Shown here piece by piece: positions 11,956 to 24,800 of a stretch of 64,000 nucleotides of DNA. Source of the DNA: Micromussa lordhowensis (lineage: Eukaryota > Cnidaria > Anthozoa > Scleractinia > Lobophylliidae); contig CAXHUQ010001595.1 in NCBI GenBank assembly GCA_964020085.1, positions 29,397 to 93,396 on the forward strand, given 5' to 3'. Each line of letters begins with the position of its first letter. Position 1 is the stretch's first letter. Both the position numbers and the translations under genes were made by a program. The notes below the pieces were generated by a model. The model was not told the origin of the DNA, searched no databases, and saw only the letters and a program-made list of their open reading frames with translations.

Positions 11956-12089
11956 AATGGCACCAAAGCACTCCTGGGGTGGGTCCGGGTCCACATGCAA
12001 AGTTTCGGAGCTGCGCGACACCTCGCACTATGCTAACCAGCCCGTTTGCTAATTAGCCGAACTTTGCGCGCGTCGCAACTTTGCAAACT

Positions 12090-12192
12090 AATACCACCAA
12101 AGCACTCCCGGGGTCGGTCCGGGTCCAAATGCGAAGTATCGGAGCTGCGCGAAATCTCCCACTATGCTATGCAACTTGCAACTTGGCAAACT
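12090..12192 (+). repeat. Truncated B monomer, duplicated copy (103 bp)
   Basis: This has the same junction and filler as 8,045-8,147, exactly 4,045 bp downstream, and is likewise preceded by an A monomer carrying CGACACCTCG. It arose by block duplication, not by a second deletion. Confidence 0.93.
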
Positions 12193-13071
12193 AATGGCAC
12201 CAAAGCACTCCTGGGGTGGGTCCGGGTCCACATGCAAAGTTTCGGAGCTGCGCGACATCTCGCACTATGCTAACCAGCCCGTTTGCTAATTAGCCGAACT
12301 TTGCGCGCGTCGCAACTTTGCAAACTAATACCACCAAAGCACTCCCGGGGTCGGTCCGGGTCCAAATGCGAAGTATCGGAGCTGCGCGAAATCTCCCACT
12401 ATGCTAATCAGCCCGCAGATCCCCAGGCGTGGCCGGCTGGCTGACTCGTTAGCCGAGCTTGATGCGTGTCGCAACTTGGCAAACTAATGGCACCAAAGCA
12501 CTCCTGGGGTGGGTCCGGGTCCACATGCAAAGTTTCGGAGCTGCGCGACATCTCGCACTATGCTAACCAGCCCGTTTGCTAATTAGCCGAACTTTGCGCG
12601 CGTCGCAACTTTGCAAACTAATACCACCAAAGCACTCCCGGGGTCGGTCCGGGTCCAAATGCGAAGTATCGGAGCTGCGCGAAATCTCCCACTATGCTAA
12701 TCAGCCCGCAGATCCCCAGGCGTGGCCGGCTGGCTGACTCGTTAGCCGAGCTTGACGCGTGTTGCAACTTGGCAAACTAATGGCACCAAAGCACTCCTGG
12801 GGTGGGTCCGGGTCCACATGCAAAGTTTCGGAGCTGCGCGACATCTCGCACTATGCTAACCAGCCCGTTTGCTAATTAGCCGAATTTTGCGCGCGTCGCA
12901 ACTTTGCAAACTAATACCACCAAAGCACTCCCGGGGTCGGTCCGGGTCCAAATGCGAAGTATCGGAGCTGCGCGAAATCTCCCACTATGCTAATCAGCCC
13001 GCAGATCCCCAGGCGTGGCCGGCTGGCTGACTCGTTAGCCGAGCTTGACGCGTGTCGCAACTTGGCAAACT

Positions 13072-13657
13072 AATGGCACCAAAGCACTCCTGGGGTGGGT
13101 CCAGGTCCACATGCAAAGTTTCGGAGCTGCGCGACATCTCGCACTATGCTAACCAGCCCGTTTGCTAATTAGCCGAACTTTGCGCGCGTCGCAACTTTGC
13201 AAACTAATACCACCAAAGCACTCCCGGGGTCGGTCCGGGTCCAAATGCGAAGTATCGGAGCTGCGCGAAATCTCCCACTATGCTAATCAGCCCGCAGATC
13301 CCCAGGCGTGGCCGGCTGGCTGACTCGTTAGCCGAGCTTGACGCGTGTCGCAACTTGGCAAACTAATGGCACCAAAGCACTCCTGGGGTGGGTCCAGGTC
13401 CACATGCAAAGTTTCGGAGCTGCGCGACATCTCGCACTATGCTAACCAGCCCGTTTGCTAATTAGCCGAACTTTGCGCGCGTCGCAACTTTGCAAACTAA
13501 TACCACCAAAGCACTCCCGGGGTCGGTCCGGGTCCAAATGCGAAGTATCGGAGCTGCGCGAAATCTCCCACTATGCTAATCAGCCCGCAGATCCCCAGGC
13601 GTGGCCGGCTGGCTGACTCGTTAGCCGAGCTTGACGCGTGTCGCAACTTGGCAAACT
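13072..13657 (+). repeat. Dimer duplicated after the block duplication
   Basis: Two consecutive dimers (13,072-13,364 and 13,365-13,657) share GGGTCCAGGTCC, a G-to-A change at dimer base 32. The corresponding dimer in the first block copy (9,027) is consensus. The mutation therefore happened in the second copy and was followed by a one-dimer duplication, which explains the extra 293 bp there. Confidence 0.85.
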
Positions 13658-16600
13658 AATGGCACCAAAGCACTCCTAAGGTGGGTCCGGGTCCACATGC
13701 AAAGTTTCGGAGCTGCGCGACATCTCGCACTATGCTAACCAGCCCGTTTGGTATTTAGCCGAACTTTGCGCGCGTCGCAACTTTGCAAACTAATACCACC
13801 AAAGCACTCCCGGGGTCGGTCCGGGTCCAAATGCGAAGTATCGGAGCTGCGCGAAATCTCCCACTATGCTAATCAGCCCGCAGATCCCCAGGCGTGGCCG
13901 GCTGGCTGACTCGTTAGCCGAGCTTGACGCGTGTCGCAACTTGGCAAACTAATGGCACCAAAGCACTCCTGGGGTGGGTCCGGGTCCACATGCAAAGTTT
14001 CGGAGCTGCGCGACATCTCGCACTATGCTAACCAGCCCGTTTGCTAATTAGCCGAACTTTGCGCGCGTCGCAACTTTGCAAACTAATACCACCAAAGCAC
14101 TCCCGGGGTCGGTCCGGGTCCAAATGCGAAGTATCGGAGCTGCGCGAAATCTCCCACTATGCTAATCAGCCCGCAGATCCCCAGGCGTGGCCGGCTGGCT
14201 GACTCGTTAGCCGAGCTTGACGCGTGTCGCAACTTGGCAAACTAATGGCACCAAAGCACTCCTGGGGTGGGTCCGGGTCCACATGCAAAGTTTCGGAGCT
14301 GCGCGACATCTCGCACTATGCTAACCAGCCCGTTTGCTAATTAGCCGAACTTTGTGCGCGTCGCAACTTTGCAAACTAATACTACCAAAGCACTCCCGGG
14401 GTCGGTCCGGGTCCAAATGGGAAGTATCGGAGCTGCGCGAAATCTCCCACTATGCTAATCAGCCCGCAGATCCCCAGGCGTGGCCGGCTGGCTGACCCGT
14501 TAGCCGAGCTTGACGCGTGTCGCAACTTGGCAAACTAATGGCACCAAAGCACTCCTGGGGTGGGTCCGGGTCCACATGCAAAGTTTCGGAGCTGCGCGAC
14601 ATCTCGCACTATGCTAACCAGCCCGTTTGCTAATTAGCCGAACTTTGCGCGCGTCGCAACTTTGCAAACTAATACCACCAAAGCACTCCCGGGGTCGGTC
14701 CGGGTCCAAATGCGAAGTATCGGAGCTGCGCGAAATCTCCCACTATGCTAATCAGCCCGCAGATCCCCAGGCGTGGCCGGCTGGCTGACTCGTTAGCCGA
14801 GCTTGACGCGTGTCGCAACTTGGCAAACTAATGGCACCAAAGCACTCCTGGGGTGGGTCCGGGTCCACATGCAAAGTTTCGGAGCTGCGCGACATCTCGC
14901 ACTATGCTAACCAGCCCGTTTGCTAATTAGCCGAACTTTGCGCGCGTCGCAACTTTGCAAACTAATACCACCAAAGCACTCCCGGGGTCGGTCCGGGTCC
15001 AAATGCGAAGTATCGGAGCTGCGCGAAATCTCCCACTATGCTAATCAGCCCGCAGATCCCCAGGCGTGGCCGGCTGGCTGACTCGTTAGCCGAGCTTGAC
15101 GCGTGTCGCAACTTGGCAAACTAATGGCACCAAAGCACTCCTGGGGTGGGTCCGGGTCCACATGCAAAGTTTCGGAGCTGCGCGACATCTCGCACTATGC
15201 TAACCAGCCCGTTTGCTAATTAGCCGAACTTTGCGCGCGTCGCAACTTTGCAAACTAATACCACCAAAGCACTCCCGGGGTCGGTCCGGGTCCAAATGCG
15301 AAGTATCGGAGCTGCGCGAAATCTCCCACTATGCTAATCAGCCCGCAGATCCCCAGGCGTGGCTGGCTGGCTGACTCGTTAGCCGAGCTTGACGCGTGTC
15401 ACAACTTGGCAAACTAATGGCACCAAAGCACTCCTGGGGTGGGTCCGGGTCCACATGCAAAGTTTCGGAGCTGCGCGACATCTCGCACTATGCTAACCAG
15501 CCCGTTTGCTAATTAGCCGAACTTTGCGCGCGTCGCAACTTTGCAAACTAATACCACCAAAGCACTCCCGGGTCGGTCCGGGTCCAAATGCCAAGTATCG
15601 GAGCTGCGCGAAATCTCCCACTATGCTAATCAGCCCGCAGATCCCCAGGCGTGGCCGGCTGGCTGACTCGTTAGCCGAGCTTGACGCGTGTCGCAACTTG
15701 GCAAACTAATGGCACCAAAGCACTCCTGGGGTGGGTCCGGGTCCACGTGCAAAGTTTCGGAGCTGCGCGACATCTCGCACTATGCTAACCAGCCCGTTTG
15801 CTAATTAGCCGAACTTTGCGCGCGTCGCAACTTTGCAAACTAATACCACCAAAGCACTCCCGGGGTCGGTCCGGGTCCAAATGCGAAGTATCGGAGCTGC
15901 GCGAAATCTCCCACTATGCTAATCAGCCCGCAGATCCCCAGGCGTGGCCGGCTGGCTGACTCGTTAGCCGAGCTTGACGCGTGTCGCAACTTGGCAAACT
16001 AATGGCACCAAAGCACTCCTGGGGTGGGTCCGGGTCCACGTGCAAAGTTTCGGAGCTGCGCGACATCTCGCACTATGCTAACCAGCCCGTTTGCTAATTA
16101 GCCGAACTTTGCGCGCGTCGCAACTTTGCAAACTAATACCACCAAAGCACTCCCGGGGTCGGTCCGGGTCCAAATGCGAAGTATCGGAGCTGCGCGAAAT
16201 CTCCCACTATGCTAATCAGCCCGCAGATCCCCAGGCGTGGCCGGCTGGCTGACTCGTTAGCCGAGCTTGACGCGTGTCGCAACTTGGCAAACTAATGGCA
16301 CCAAAGCACTCCTGGGGTGGGTCCGGGTCCACATGCAAAGTTTCGGAGCTGCGCGACATCTCGCACTATGCTAACCAGCCCGTTTGCTAATTAGCCGAAC
16401 TTTGCGCGCGTCGCAACTTTGCAAACTAATACCACCAAAGCACTCCCGGGGTCGGTCCGGGTCCAAATGCGAAGTATCGGAGCTGCGCGAAATCTCCCAC
16501 TATGCTAATCAGCCCGCAGATCCCCAGGCGTGGCCGGCTGGCTGACTCGTTAGCCGAGCTTGACGCGTGTCGCAACTTGGCAAACTAATGGCACCAAAGC

Positions 16601-17172
16601 ACTCCTGGGGTGGGTCCGGGTCCACATGCAAAGTTTCGGAGCTGCGCGACATCTCGCACTATGCTAACCAGCCCGTTTGCTAATTAGCCGAACTTTGCGC
16701 GCGTCGCAACTTTGCAAACTAATACCACCAAAGCACTCCCGGGGTCGGTCCGGGTCCAAATGCGAAGTATCGGAGCTGCGCGAAATCTCCCACTATGCTA
16801 ATCAGCCCGCAGATCCCCAGGCGTGGCCGGCTGGCTGACTCGTTAGCCGAGCTTGACGCGTGTCGCAACTTGGCAAACTAATGGCACCAAAGCACTCCTG
16901 GGGTGGGTCCGGGTCCACATGCAAAGTTTCGGAGCTGCGCGACATCTCGCACTATGCTAACCAGCCCGTTTGCTAATTAGCCGAACTTTGCGCGCGTCGC
17001 AACTTTGCAAACTATTACCACCAAAGCACTCCCGGGGTCGGTCCGGGTCCAAATGTGAAGTATCGGAGCTGCGCGAAATCTCCCACTATGCTAATCAGCC
17101 CGCAGATCCCCAGGCGTGGCCGGCTGGCTGACTCGTTAGCCGAGCTTGACGCGTGTCACAACTTGGCAAACT

Positions 17173-20100
17173 AATGGCACCAAAGCACTCCTGGGGTGGG
17201 TCCGGGTCCACATGCAAAGTTTCGGAGCTGCGCGACATCTCGCACTATGCTAACCAGGCCGTTTGCTAATTAGCCGAACTTTGCGCGCGTCGCAACTTTG
17301 CAAACTAATACCACCAAAGCACTCCCGGGGTCGGTCCAGGTCCAAATGCGAAGTATCGGAGCTGCGCGAAATCTCCCACTATGCTAATCAGCCCGCAGAT
17401 CCCCAAGCGTGGCCGGCTGGCTGACTCGTTAGCCGAGCTTGACGCGTGTCGCAACTTGGCAAACTAATGGCACCAAAGCACTCCTGGGGTGGGTCCGGGT
17501 CCACATGCAAAGTTTCGGAGCTGCGCGACATCTCGCACTATGCTAACCAGCCCGTTTGCTAATTAGCTGAACTTTGCGCGCGTCGCAACTTTGCAAACTA
17601 ATACCACCAAAGCACTCCCGGGGTCGGTCCGGGTCCAAATGCGAAGTATCGGAGCTGCGCGAAATCTCCCACTATGCTAATCAGCCCGCAGATCCCCAGG
17701 CGTGGCCGGCTGGCTGACTCGTTAGCCGAGCTTGACGCGTGTCGCAACTTGGCAAACTAATGGCACCAAAGCACTCCTGGGGTGGGTCCGGGTCCACATG
17801 CAAAGTTTCGGAGCTGCGCGACATCTCGCACTATGCTAACCAGCCCGTTTGCTAATTAGCCGAACTTTGCGCGCGTCGCAACTTTGCAAACTAATACCAC
17901 CAAAGCACTCCCGGGGTCGGTCCGGGTCCAAATGCGAAGTATCGGAGCTGCGCGAAATCTCCCAGTATGCTAATCAGCCCGCAGATCCCCAGGCGTGGCC
18001 GGCTGGCTGACTCGTTAGCCGAGCTTGACGCGTGTTGCAACTTGGCAAACTAATGGCACCAAAGCACTCCTGGGGTGGGTCCGGGTCCACATGCAAAGTT
18101 TCGGAGCTGCGCGACATCTCGCACTATGCTAACCAGCCCGTTTGCTAATTAGCCGAACTTTGCGCGTCGCAACTTTGCAAACTAATACCACCAAAGCACT
18201 CCCGGGGTCGGTCCGGGTCCAAATGCGAAGTATCGGAGGTGCGCGAAATCTCCCACTATGCTAATCAGCCCGCAGATCCCCAGGCGTGGCCGGCTGGCTG
18301 ACTCGTTAGCCGAGCTTGACGCGTGTCGCAACTTGGCAAACTAATGGCACCAAAGCACTCCTGGGGTGGGTCCGGGTCCACATGCAAAGTTTCGGAGCTG
18401 CGCGACATCTCGCACTATGCTAACCAGGCCGTTTGCTAATTAGCCGAACTTTGCGCGCGTCGCAACTTTGCAAACTAATACCACCAAAGCACTCCCGGGG
18501 TCGGTCCGGGTCCAAATGCGAAGTATCGGAGCTGCGCGAAATCTCCCACTATGCTAATCAGCCCGCAGATCCCCAAGCGTGGCCGGCTGGCTGACTCGTT
18601 AGCCGAGCTTGACGCGTGTCGCAACTTGGCAAACTAATGGCACCAAAGCACTCCTGGGGTGGGTCCGGGTCCACATGCAAAGTTTCGGAGCTGCGCGACA
18701 TCTCGCACTATGCTAACCAGGCCGTTTGCTAATTAGCCGAACTTTGCGCGCGTCGCAACTTTGCAAACTAATACCACCAAAGCACTCCCGGGGTCGGTCC
18801 GGGTCCAAATGCGAAGTATCGGAGCTGCGCGAAATCTCCCACTATGCTAATCAGCCCGCAGATCCCCAAGCGTGGCCGGCTGGCTGACTCGTTAGCCGAG
18901 CTTGACGCGTGTCGCAACTTGGCAAACTAATGGCACCAAAGCACTCCTGGGGTGGGTCCGGGTCCACATGCAAAGTTTCGGAGCTGCGCGACATCTCGCA
19001 CTATGCTAACCAGCCCGTTTGCTAATTAGCTGAACTTTGCGCGCGTCGCAACTTTGCAAACTAATACCACCAAAGCACTCCCGGGGTCGGTCCGGGTCCA
19101 AATGCGAAGTATCGGAGCTGCGCGAAATCTCCCACTATGCTAATTAGCCCGCAGATCCCCAGGCGTGGCCGGCTGGCTGACTCGTTAGCCGAGCTTGACG
19201 CGTGTCGCAACTTGGCAAACTAATGGCACCAAAGCACTCCTGGGGTGGGTCCGGGTCCACATGCAAAGTTTCGGAGCTGCGCGACATCTCGCACTATGCT
19301 AACCAGCCCGTTTGCTAATTAGCCGAACTTTGCGCGCGTCGCAACTTTGCAAACTAATACCACCAAAGCACTCCCGGGGTCGGTCCGGGTCCAAATGCGA
19401 AGTATCGGAGCTGCGCGAAATCTCCCACTATGCTAATCAGCCCGCAGATCCCCAGGCGTGGCCGGCTGGCTGACTCGTTAGCCGAGCTTGACGCGTGTCG
19501 CAACTTGGCAAACTAATGGCACCAAAGCACTCCTGGGGTGGGTCCGGGTCCACATGCAAAGTTTCGGAGCTGCGCGACATCTCGCACTATGCTAACCAGG
19601 CCGTTTGCTAATTAGCCGAACTTTGCGCGCGTCGCAACTTTGCAAACTAATACCACCAAAGCACTCCCGGGGTCGGTCCGGGTCCAAATGCGAAGTATCG
19701 GAGCTGCGCGAAATCTCCCACTATGCTAATCAGCCCGCAGATCCCCAAGCGTGGCCGGCTGGCTGACTCGTTAGCCGAGCTTGACGCGTGTCGCAACTTG
19801 GCAAACTAATGGCACCAAAGCACTCCTGGGGTGGGTCCGGGTCCACATGCAAAGTTTCGGAGCTGCGCGACATCTCGCACTATGCTAACCAGCCCGTTTG
19901 CTAATTAGCTGAACTTTGCGCGCGTCGCAACTTTGCAAACTAATACCACCAAAGCACTCCCGGGGTCGGTCCGGGTCCAAATGCGAAGTATCGGAGCTGC
20001 GCGAAATCTCCCACTATGCTAATTAGCCCGCAGATCCCCAGGCGTGGCCGGCTGGCTGACTCGTTAGCCGAGCTTGACGCGTGTCGCAACTTGGCAAACT

Positions 20101-20393
20101 AATGGCACCAAAGCACTCCTGGGGTGGGTCCGGGTCCACATGCAAAGTTTCGGAGCTGCGCGACATCTCGCACTATGCTAACCAGCCCGTTTGCTAATTA
20201 GCCGAACTTTGCTCGCGTCGCAACTTTGCAAACTAATACCACCAAAGCACTCCCGGGGTCGGTCCGGGTCCAAATGCGAAGTATCGGAGCTGCGCGAAAT
20301 CTCCCACTATGCTAATCAGCCCGCAGATCCCCAGGCGTGGCCGGCTGGCTGACTCGTTAGCCGAGCTTGACGCGTGTCGCAACTTGGCAAACT
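17173..20393 (+). repeat. Mosaic of duplicated variant dimers with 3-dimer periodicity
   Basis: Type X dimers, carrying ACCAGGCCG in A together with CCCCAAGCG in B, start at 17,173, 18,343, 18,636 and 19,515. Type Y dimers, carrying TAGCTGAAC in A, start at 17,466, 18,929 and 19,808. The last two Y dimers also share CTAATTAGCCC in B. The segments 18,636-19,514 and 19,515-20,393 are consecutive 879-bp copies (order X, Y, plain). Confidence 0.85.
18052..18342 (+). repeat. Dimer with 2-bp deletion in the GCGCGCG run (291 bp)
   Basis: The A monomer reads TTTGCGCGTCGC near 18,160-18,170 instead of TTTGCGCGCGTCGC. One CG step was lost from a short alternating run, as expected from slippage. It is the only 2-bp indel I found in L. 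Confidence 0.9.
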
Positions 20394-20979
20394 AATGGCA
20401 CCAAAGCACTCCTGGGGTGGGTCCGGGTCCACATGCAAAGTTTCGGAGCTGCGCGACATCTCGCACTATGCTAACCAGCCCGTTTGCTAATTAGCCGAAC
20501 TTTGCGCGCGTCGCAACTTTGCAAACTAATACCACCAAAGCACTCCCGGGGTCGGTCCGGGTCCAAATGCGAAGTATCGGAGCTGCGCGAAATCTCCCAC
20601 TATGCTAATCAGCCCGCAGATCCCCAGGCGTGGCCGGCTGGCTGACTCGTTAGCCGAGCTTGACGCGTGTCGCAACTTGGCAAACTAATGGCACCAAAGC
20701 ACTCCTGGGGTGGGTCCGGGTCCACATGCAAAGTTTCGGAGCTGCGCGACATCTCGCACTATGCTAACCAGCCCGTTTGCTAATTAGCCGAACTTTGCGC
20801 GCGTCGCAACTTTGCAAACTAATACCACCAAAGCACTCCCGGGGTCGGTCCGGGTCCAAATGCGAAGTATCGGAGCTGCGCGAAATCTCCCACTATGCTA
20901 ATCAGCCCGCAGATCCCCAGGCGTGGCCGGCTGGCTGACTCGTTAGCCGAGCTTGACGCGTGTCGCAACTTGGCAAACT

Positions 20980-21858
20980 AATGGCACCAAAGCACTCCTG
21001 TGGTGGGTCCGGGTCCACATGCAAAGTTTCGGAGCTGCGCGACATCTCGCACTATGCTAACCAGCCCGTTTGCTAATTAGCCGAACTTTGCGCGCGTCGC
21101 AACTTTGCAAACTAATACCACCGAAGCACTCCCGGGGTCGGTCCGGGTCCAAATGCGAAGTATCGGAGCTGCGCGAAATCTCCCACTATGCTAATCAGCC
21201 CGCAGATCCCCAGGCGTGGCCGACTGGCTGACTCGTTAGCCGAGCTTGACGCGTGTCGCAACTTGGCAAACTAATGGCACCAAAGCACTCCTGGGGTGGG
21301 TCCGGGTCCACATGCAAAGTTTCGGAGCTGCGCGACATCTCGCACTATGCTAACCAGCCCGTTTGCTAATTAGCCGAACTTTGCGCGCGTCGCAACTTTG
21401 CAAACTAATACCACCAAAGCACTCCCGGGGTCGGTCCGGGTCCAAATGCGAAGTATCGGAGCTGCGCGAAATCTCCCACTATGCTAATCAGCCCGCAGAT
21501 CCCCAGGCGTGGCCGGCTGGCTGACTCGTTAGCCGAGCTTGACGCGTGTCGCAACTTGGCAAACTAATGGCACCAAAGCACTCCTGGGGTGGGTCCGGGT
21601 CCACATGCAAAGTTTCGGAGCTGCGCGACATCTCGCATTATGCTAACCAGCCCGTTTGCTAATTAGCCGAACTTTGCGCGCGTCGCAACTTTGCAAACTA
21701 ATACCACCAAAGCACTCCCGGGGTCGGTCCGGGTCCAAATGCGAAGTATCGGAGCTGCGCGAAATCTCCCACTATGCTAATCAGCCCGCAGATCCCCAGG
21801 CGTGGCCGGCTGGCTGACTCGTTAGCCGAGCTTGACGCGTGTCGCAACTTGGCAAACT
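20980..21858 (+). repeat. Marker triplet resembling the 36-42 kb higher-order repeat
   Basis: The dimer at 20,980 has GGCCGACTGG in B (A at 21,223), the next dimer is plain, and the following one has CGCATTATG in A (T at 21,638). The spacing of 415 bp is the same as in the triplets at 37,924/38,339 and 39,682/40,097. The first dimer also has private variants near 21,001 and 21,123. It is a candidate source or early copy of the higher-order unit. Confidence 0.7.
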
Positions 21859-24800
21859 AATGGCACCAAAGCACTCCTGGGGTGGGTCCGGGTCCACATG
21901 CAAAGTTTCGGAGCTGCGCGACATCTCGCACTATGCTAACCAGCCCGTTTGCTAATTAGCCGAACTTTGCGCGCGTCGCAACTTTGCAAACTAATACCAC
22001 CAAAGCACTCCCGGGGTCGGTCCGGGTCCAAATGCGAAGTATCGGAGCTGCGCGAAATCTCCCACTATGCTAATCAGCCCGCAGATCCCCAGGCGTGGCC
22101 GGCTGGCTGACTCGTTAGCCGAGCTTGACGCGTGTCGCAACTTGGCAAACTAATGGCACCAAAGCACTCCTGGGGTGGGTCCGGGTCCACATGCAAAGTT
22201 TCGGAGCTGCGCGACATCTCGCACTATGCTAACCAGCCCGTTTGCTAATTAGCCGAACTTTGCGCGCGTCGCAACTTTGCAAACTAATACCACCAAAGCA
22301 CTCCCGGGGTCGGTCCGGGTCCAAATGCGAAGTATCGGAGCTGCGCGAAATCTCCCACTATGCTAATCAGCCCGCAGATCCCCAGGCGTGGCCGGCTGGC
22401 TGACTCGTTAGCCGAGCTTGACGCGTGTCGCAACTTGGCAAACTAATGGCACCAAAGCACTCCTGGGGTGGGTCCGGGTCCACATGCAAAGTTTCGGAGC
22501 TGCGCGACATCTCGCACTATGCTAACCAGCCCGTTTGCTAATTAGCCGAACTTTGCGCGCGTCGCAACTTTGCAAACTAATACCACCAAAGCACTCCCGG
22601 GGTCGGTCCGGGTCCAAATGCGAAGTATCGGAGCTGCGCGAAATCTCCCACTATGCTAATCAGCCCGCAGATCCCCAGGCGTGGCCGGCTGGCTGACTCG
22701 TTAGCCGAGCTTGACGCGTGTCGCAACTTGGCAAACTAATGGCACCAAAGCACTCCTGGGGTGGGTCCGGGTCCACATGCAAAGTTTCGGAGCTGCGCGA
22801 CATCTCGCACTATGCTAACCAGCCCGTTTGCTAATTAGCCGAACTTTGCGCGCGTCGCAACTTTGCAAACTAATACCACCAAAGCACTCCCGGGGTCGGT
22901 CCGGGTCCAAATGCGAAGTATCGGAGCTGCGCGAAATCTCCCACTATGCTAATCAGCCCGCAGATCCCCAGGCGTGGCCGGCTGGCTGACTCGTTAGCCG
23001 AGCTTGACGCGTGTCGCAACTTGGCAAACTAATGGCACCAAAGCACTCCTGGGGTGGGTCCGGGTCCACATGCAAAGTTTCGGAGCTGCGCGACATCTCG
23101 CACTATGCTAACCAGCCCGTTTGCTAATTAGCCGAACTTTGCGCGCGTCGCAACTTTGCAAACTAATACCACCAAAGCACTCCCGGGGTCGGTCCGGGTC
23201 CAAATGCGAAGTATCGGAGCTGCGCGAAATCTCCCACTATGCTAATCAGCCCGCAGATCCCCAGGCGTGGCCGGCTGGCTGACTCGTTAGCCGAGCTTGA
23301 CGCGTGTCGCAACTTGGCAAACTAATGGCACCAAAGCACTCCTGGGGTGGGTCCGGGTCCACATGCAAAGTTTCGGAGCTGCGCGACATCTCGCACTATG
23401 CTAACCAGCCCGTTTGCTAATTAGCCGAACTTTGCGCGCGTCGCAACTTTGCAAACTAATACCACCAAAGCACTCCCGGGGTCGGTCCGGGTCCAAATGC
23501 GAAGTATCGGAGCTGCGCGAAATCTCCCACTATGCTAATCAGCCCGCAGATCCCCAGGCGTGGCCGGCTGGCTGACTCGTTAGCCGAGCTTGACGCGTGT
23601 CGCAACTTGGCAAACTAATGGCACCAAAGCACTCCTGGGGTGGGTCCGGGTCCACATGCAAAGTTTCGGAGCTGCGCGACATCTCGCACTATGCTAACCA
23701 GCCCGTTTGCTAATTAGCCGAACTTTGCGCGCGTCGCAACTTTGCAAACTAATACCACCAAAGCACTCCCGGGGTCGGTCCGGGTCCAAATGCGAAGTAT
23801 CGGAGCTGCGCGAAATCTCCCACTATGCTAATCAGCCCGCAGATCCCCAGGCGTGGCCGGCTGGCTGACTCGTTAGCCGAGCTTGACGCGTGTCGCAACT
23901 TGGCAAACTAATGGCACCAAAGCACTCCTGGGGTGGGTCCGGGTCCACATGCAAAGTTTCGGAGCTGCGCGACATCTCGCACTATGCTAACCAGCCCGTT
24001 TGCTAATTAGCCGAACTTTGCGCGCGTCGCAACTTTGCAAACTAATACCACCAAAGCACTCCCGGGGTCGGTCCGGGTCCAAATGCGAAGTATCGGAGCT
24101 GCGCGAAATCTCCCACTATGCTAATCAGCCCGCAGATCCCCAGGCGTGGCCGGCTGGCTGACTCGTTAGCCGAGCTTGACGCGTGTCGCAACTTGGCAAA
24201 CTAATGGCACCAAAGCACTCCTGGGGTGGGTCCGGGTCCACATGCAAAGTTTCGGAGCTGCGCGACATCTCGCACTATGCTAACCAGCCCGTTTGCTAAT
24301 TAGCCGAACTTTGCGCGCGTCGCAACTTTGCAAACTAATACCACCAAAGCACTCCCGGGGTCGGTCCGGGTCCAAATGCGAAGTATCGGAGCTGCGCGAA
24401 ATCTCCCACTATGCTAATCAGCCCGCAGATCCCCAGGCGTGGCCGGCTGGCTGACTCGTTAGCCGAGCTTGACGCGTGTCGCAACTTGGCAAACTAATGG
24501 CACCAAAGCACTCCTGGGGTGGGTCCGGGTCCACATGCAAAGTTTCGGAGCTGCGCGACATCTCGCACTATGCTAACCAGCCCGTTTGCTAATTAGCCGA
24601 ACTTTGCGCGCGTCGCAACTTTGCAAACTAATACCACCAAAGCACTCCCGGGGTCGGTCCGGGTCCAAATGCGAAGTATCGGAGCTGCGCGAAATCTCCC
24701 ACTATGCTAATCAGCCCGCAGATCCCCAGGCGTGGCCGGCTGGCTGACTCGTTAGCCGAGCTTGACGCGTGTCGCAACTTGGCAAACTAATGGCACCAAA

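Larger units (their letters stand above)
11956..16293 (+). repeat. Second copy of the segmental block, 15 dimers (4,338 bp)
   Basis: All listed markers of the 7,911-11,955 block recur in order. The offset is 4,045 bp at first and 4,338 bp after about 13.4 kb, because one dimer was added inside this copy. The last shared marker is the second CACGTGC near 16,040; by the dimer starting at 16,294 the sequence is back to consensus (GACATCTCG instead of GACACCTCG). The right breakpoint therefore lies between about 16,040 and 16,360. Confidence 0.92.
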
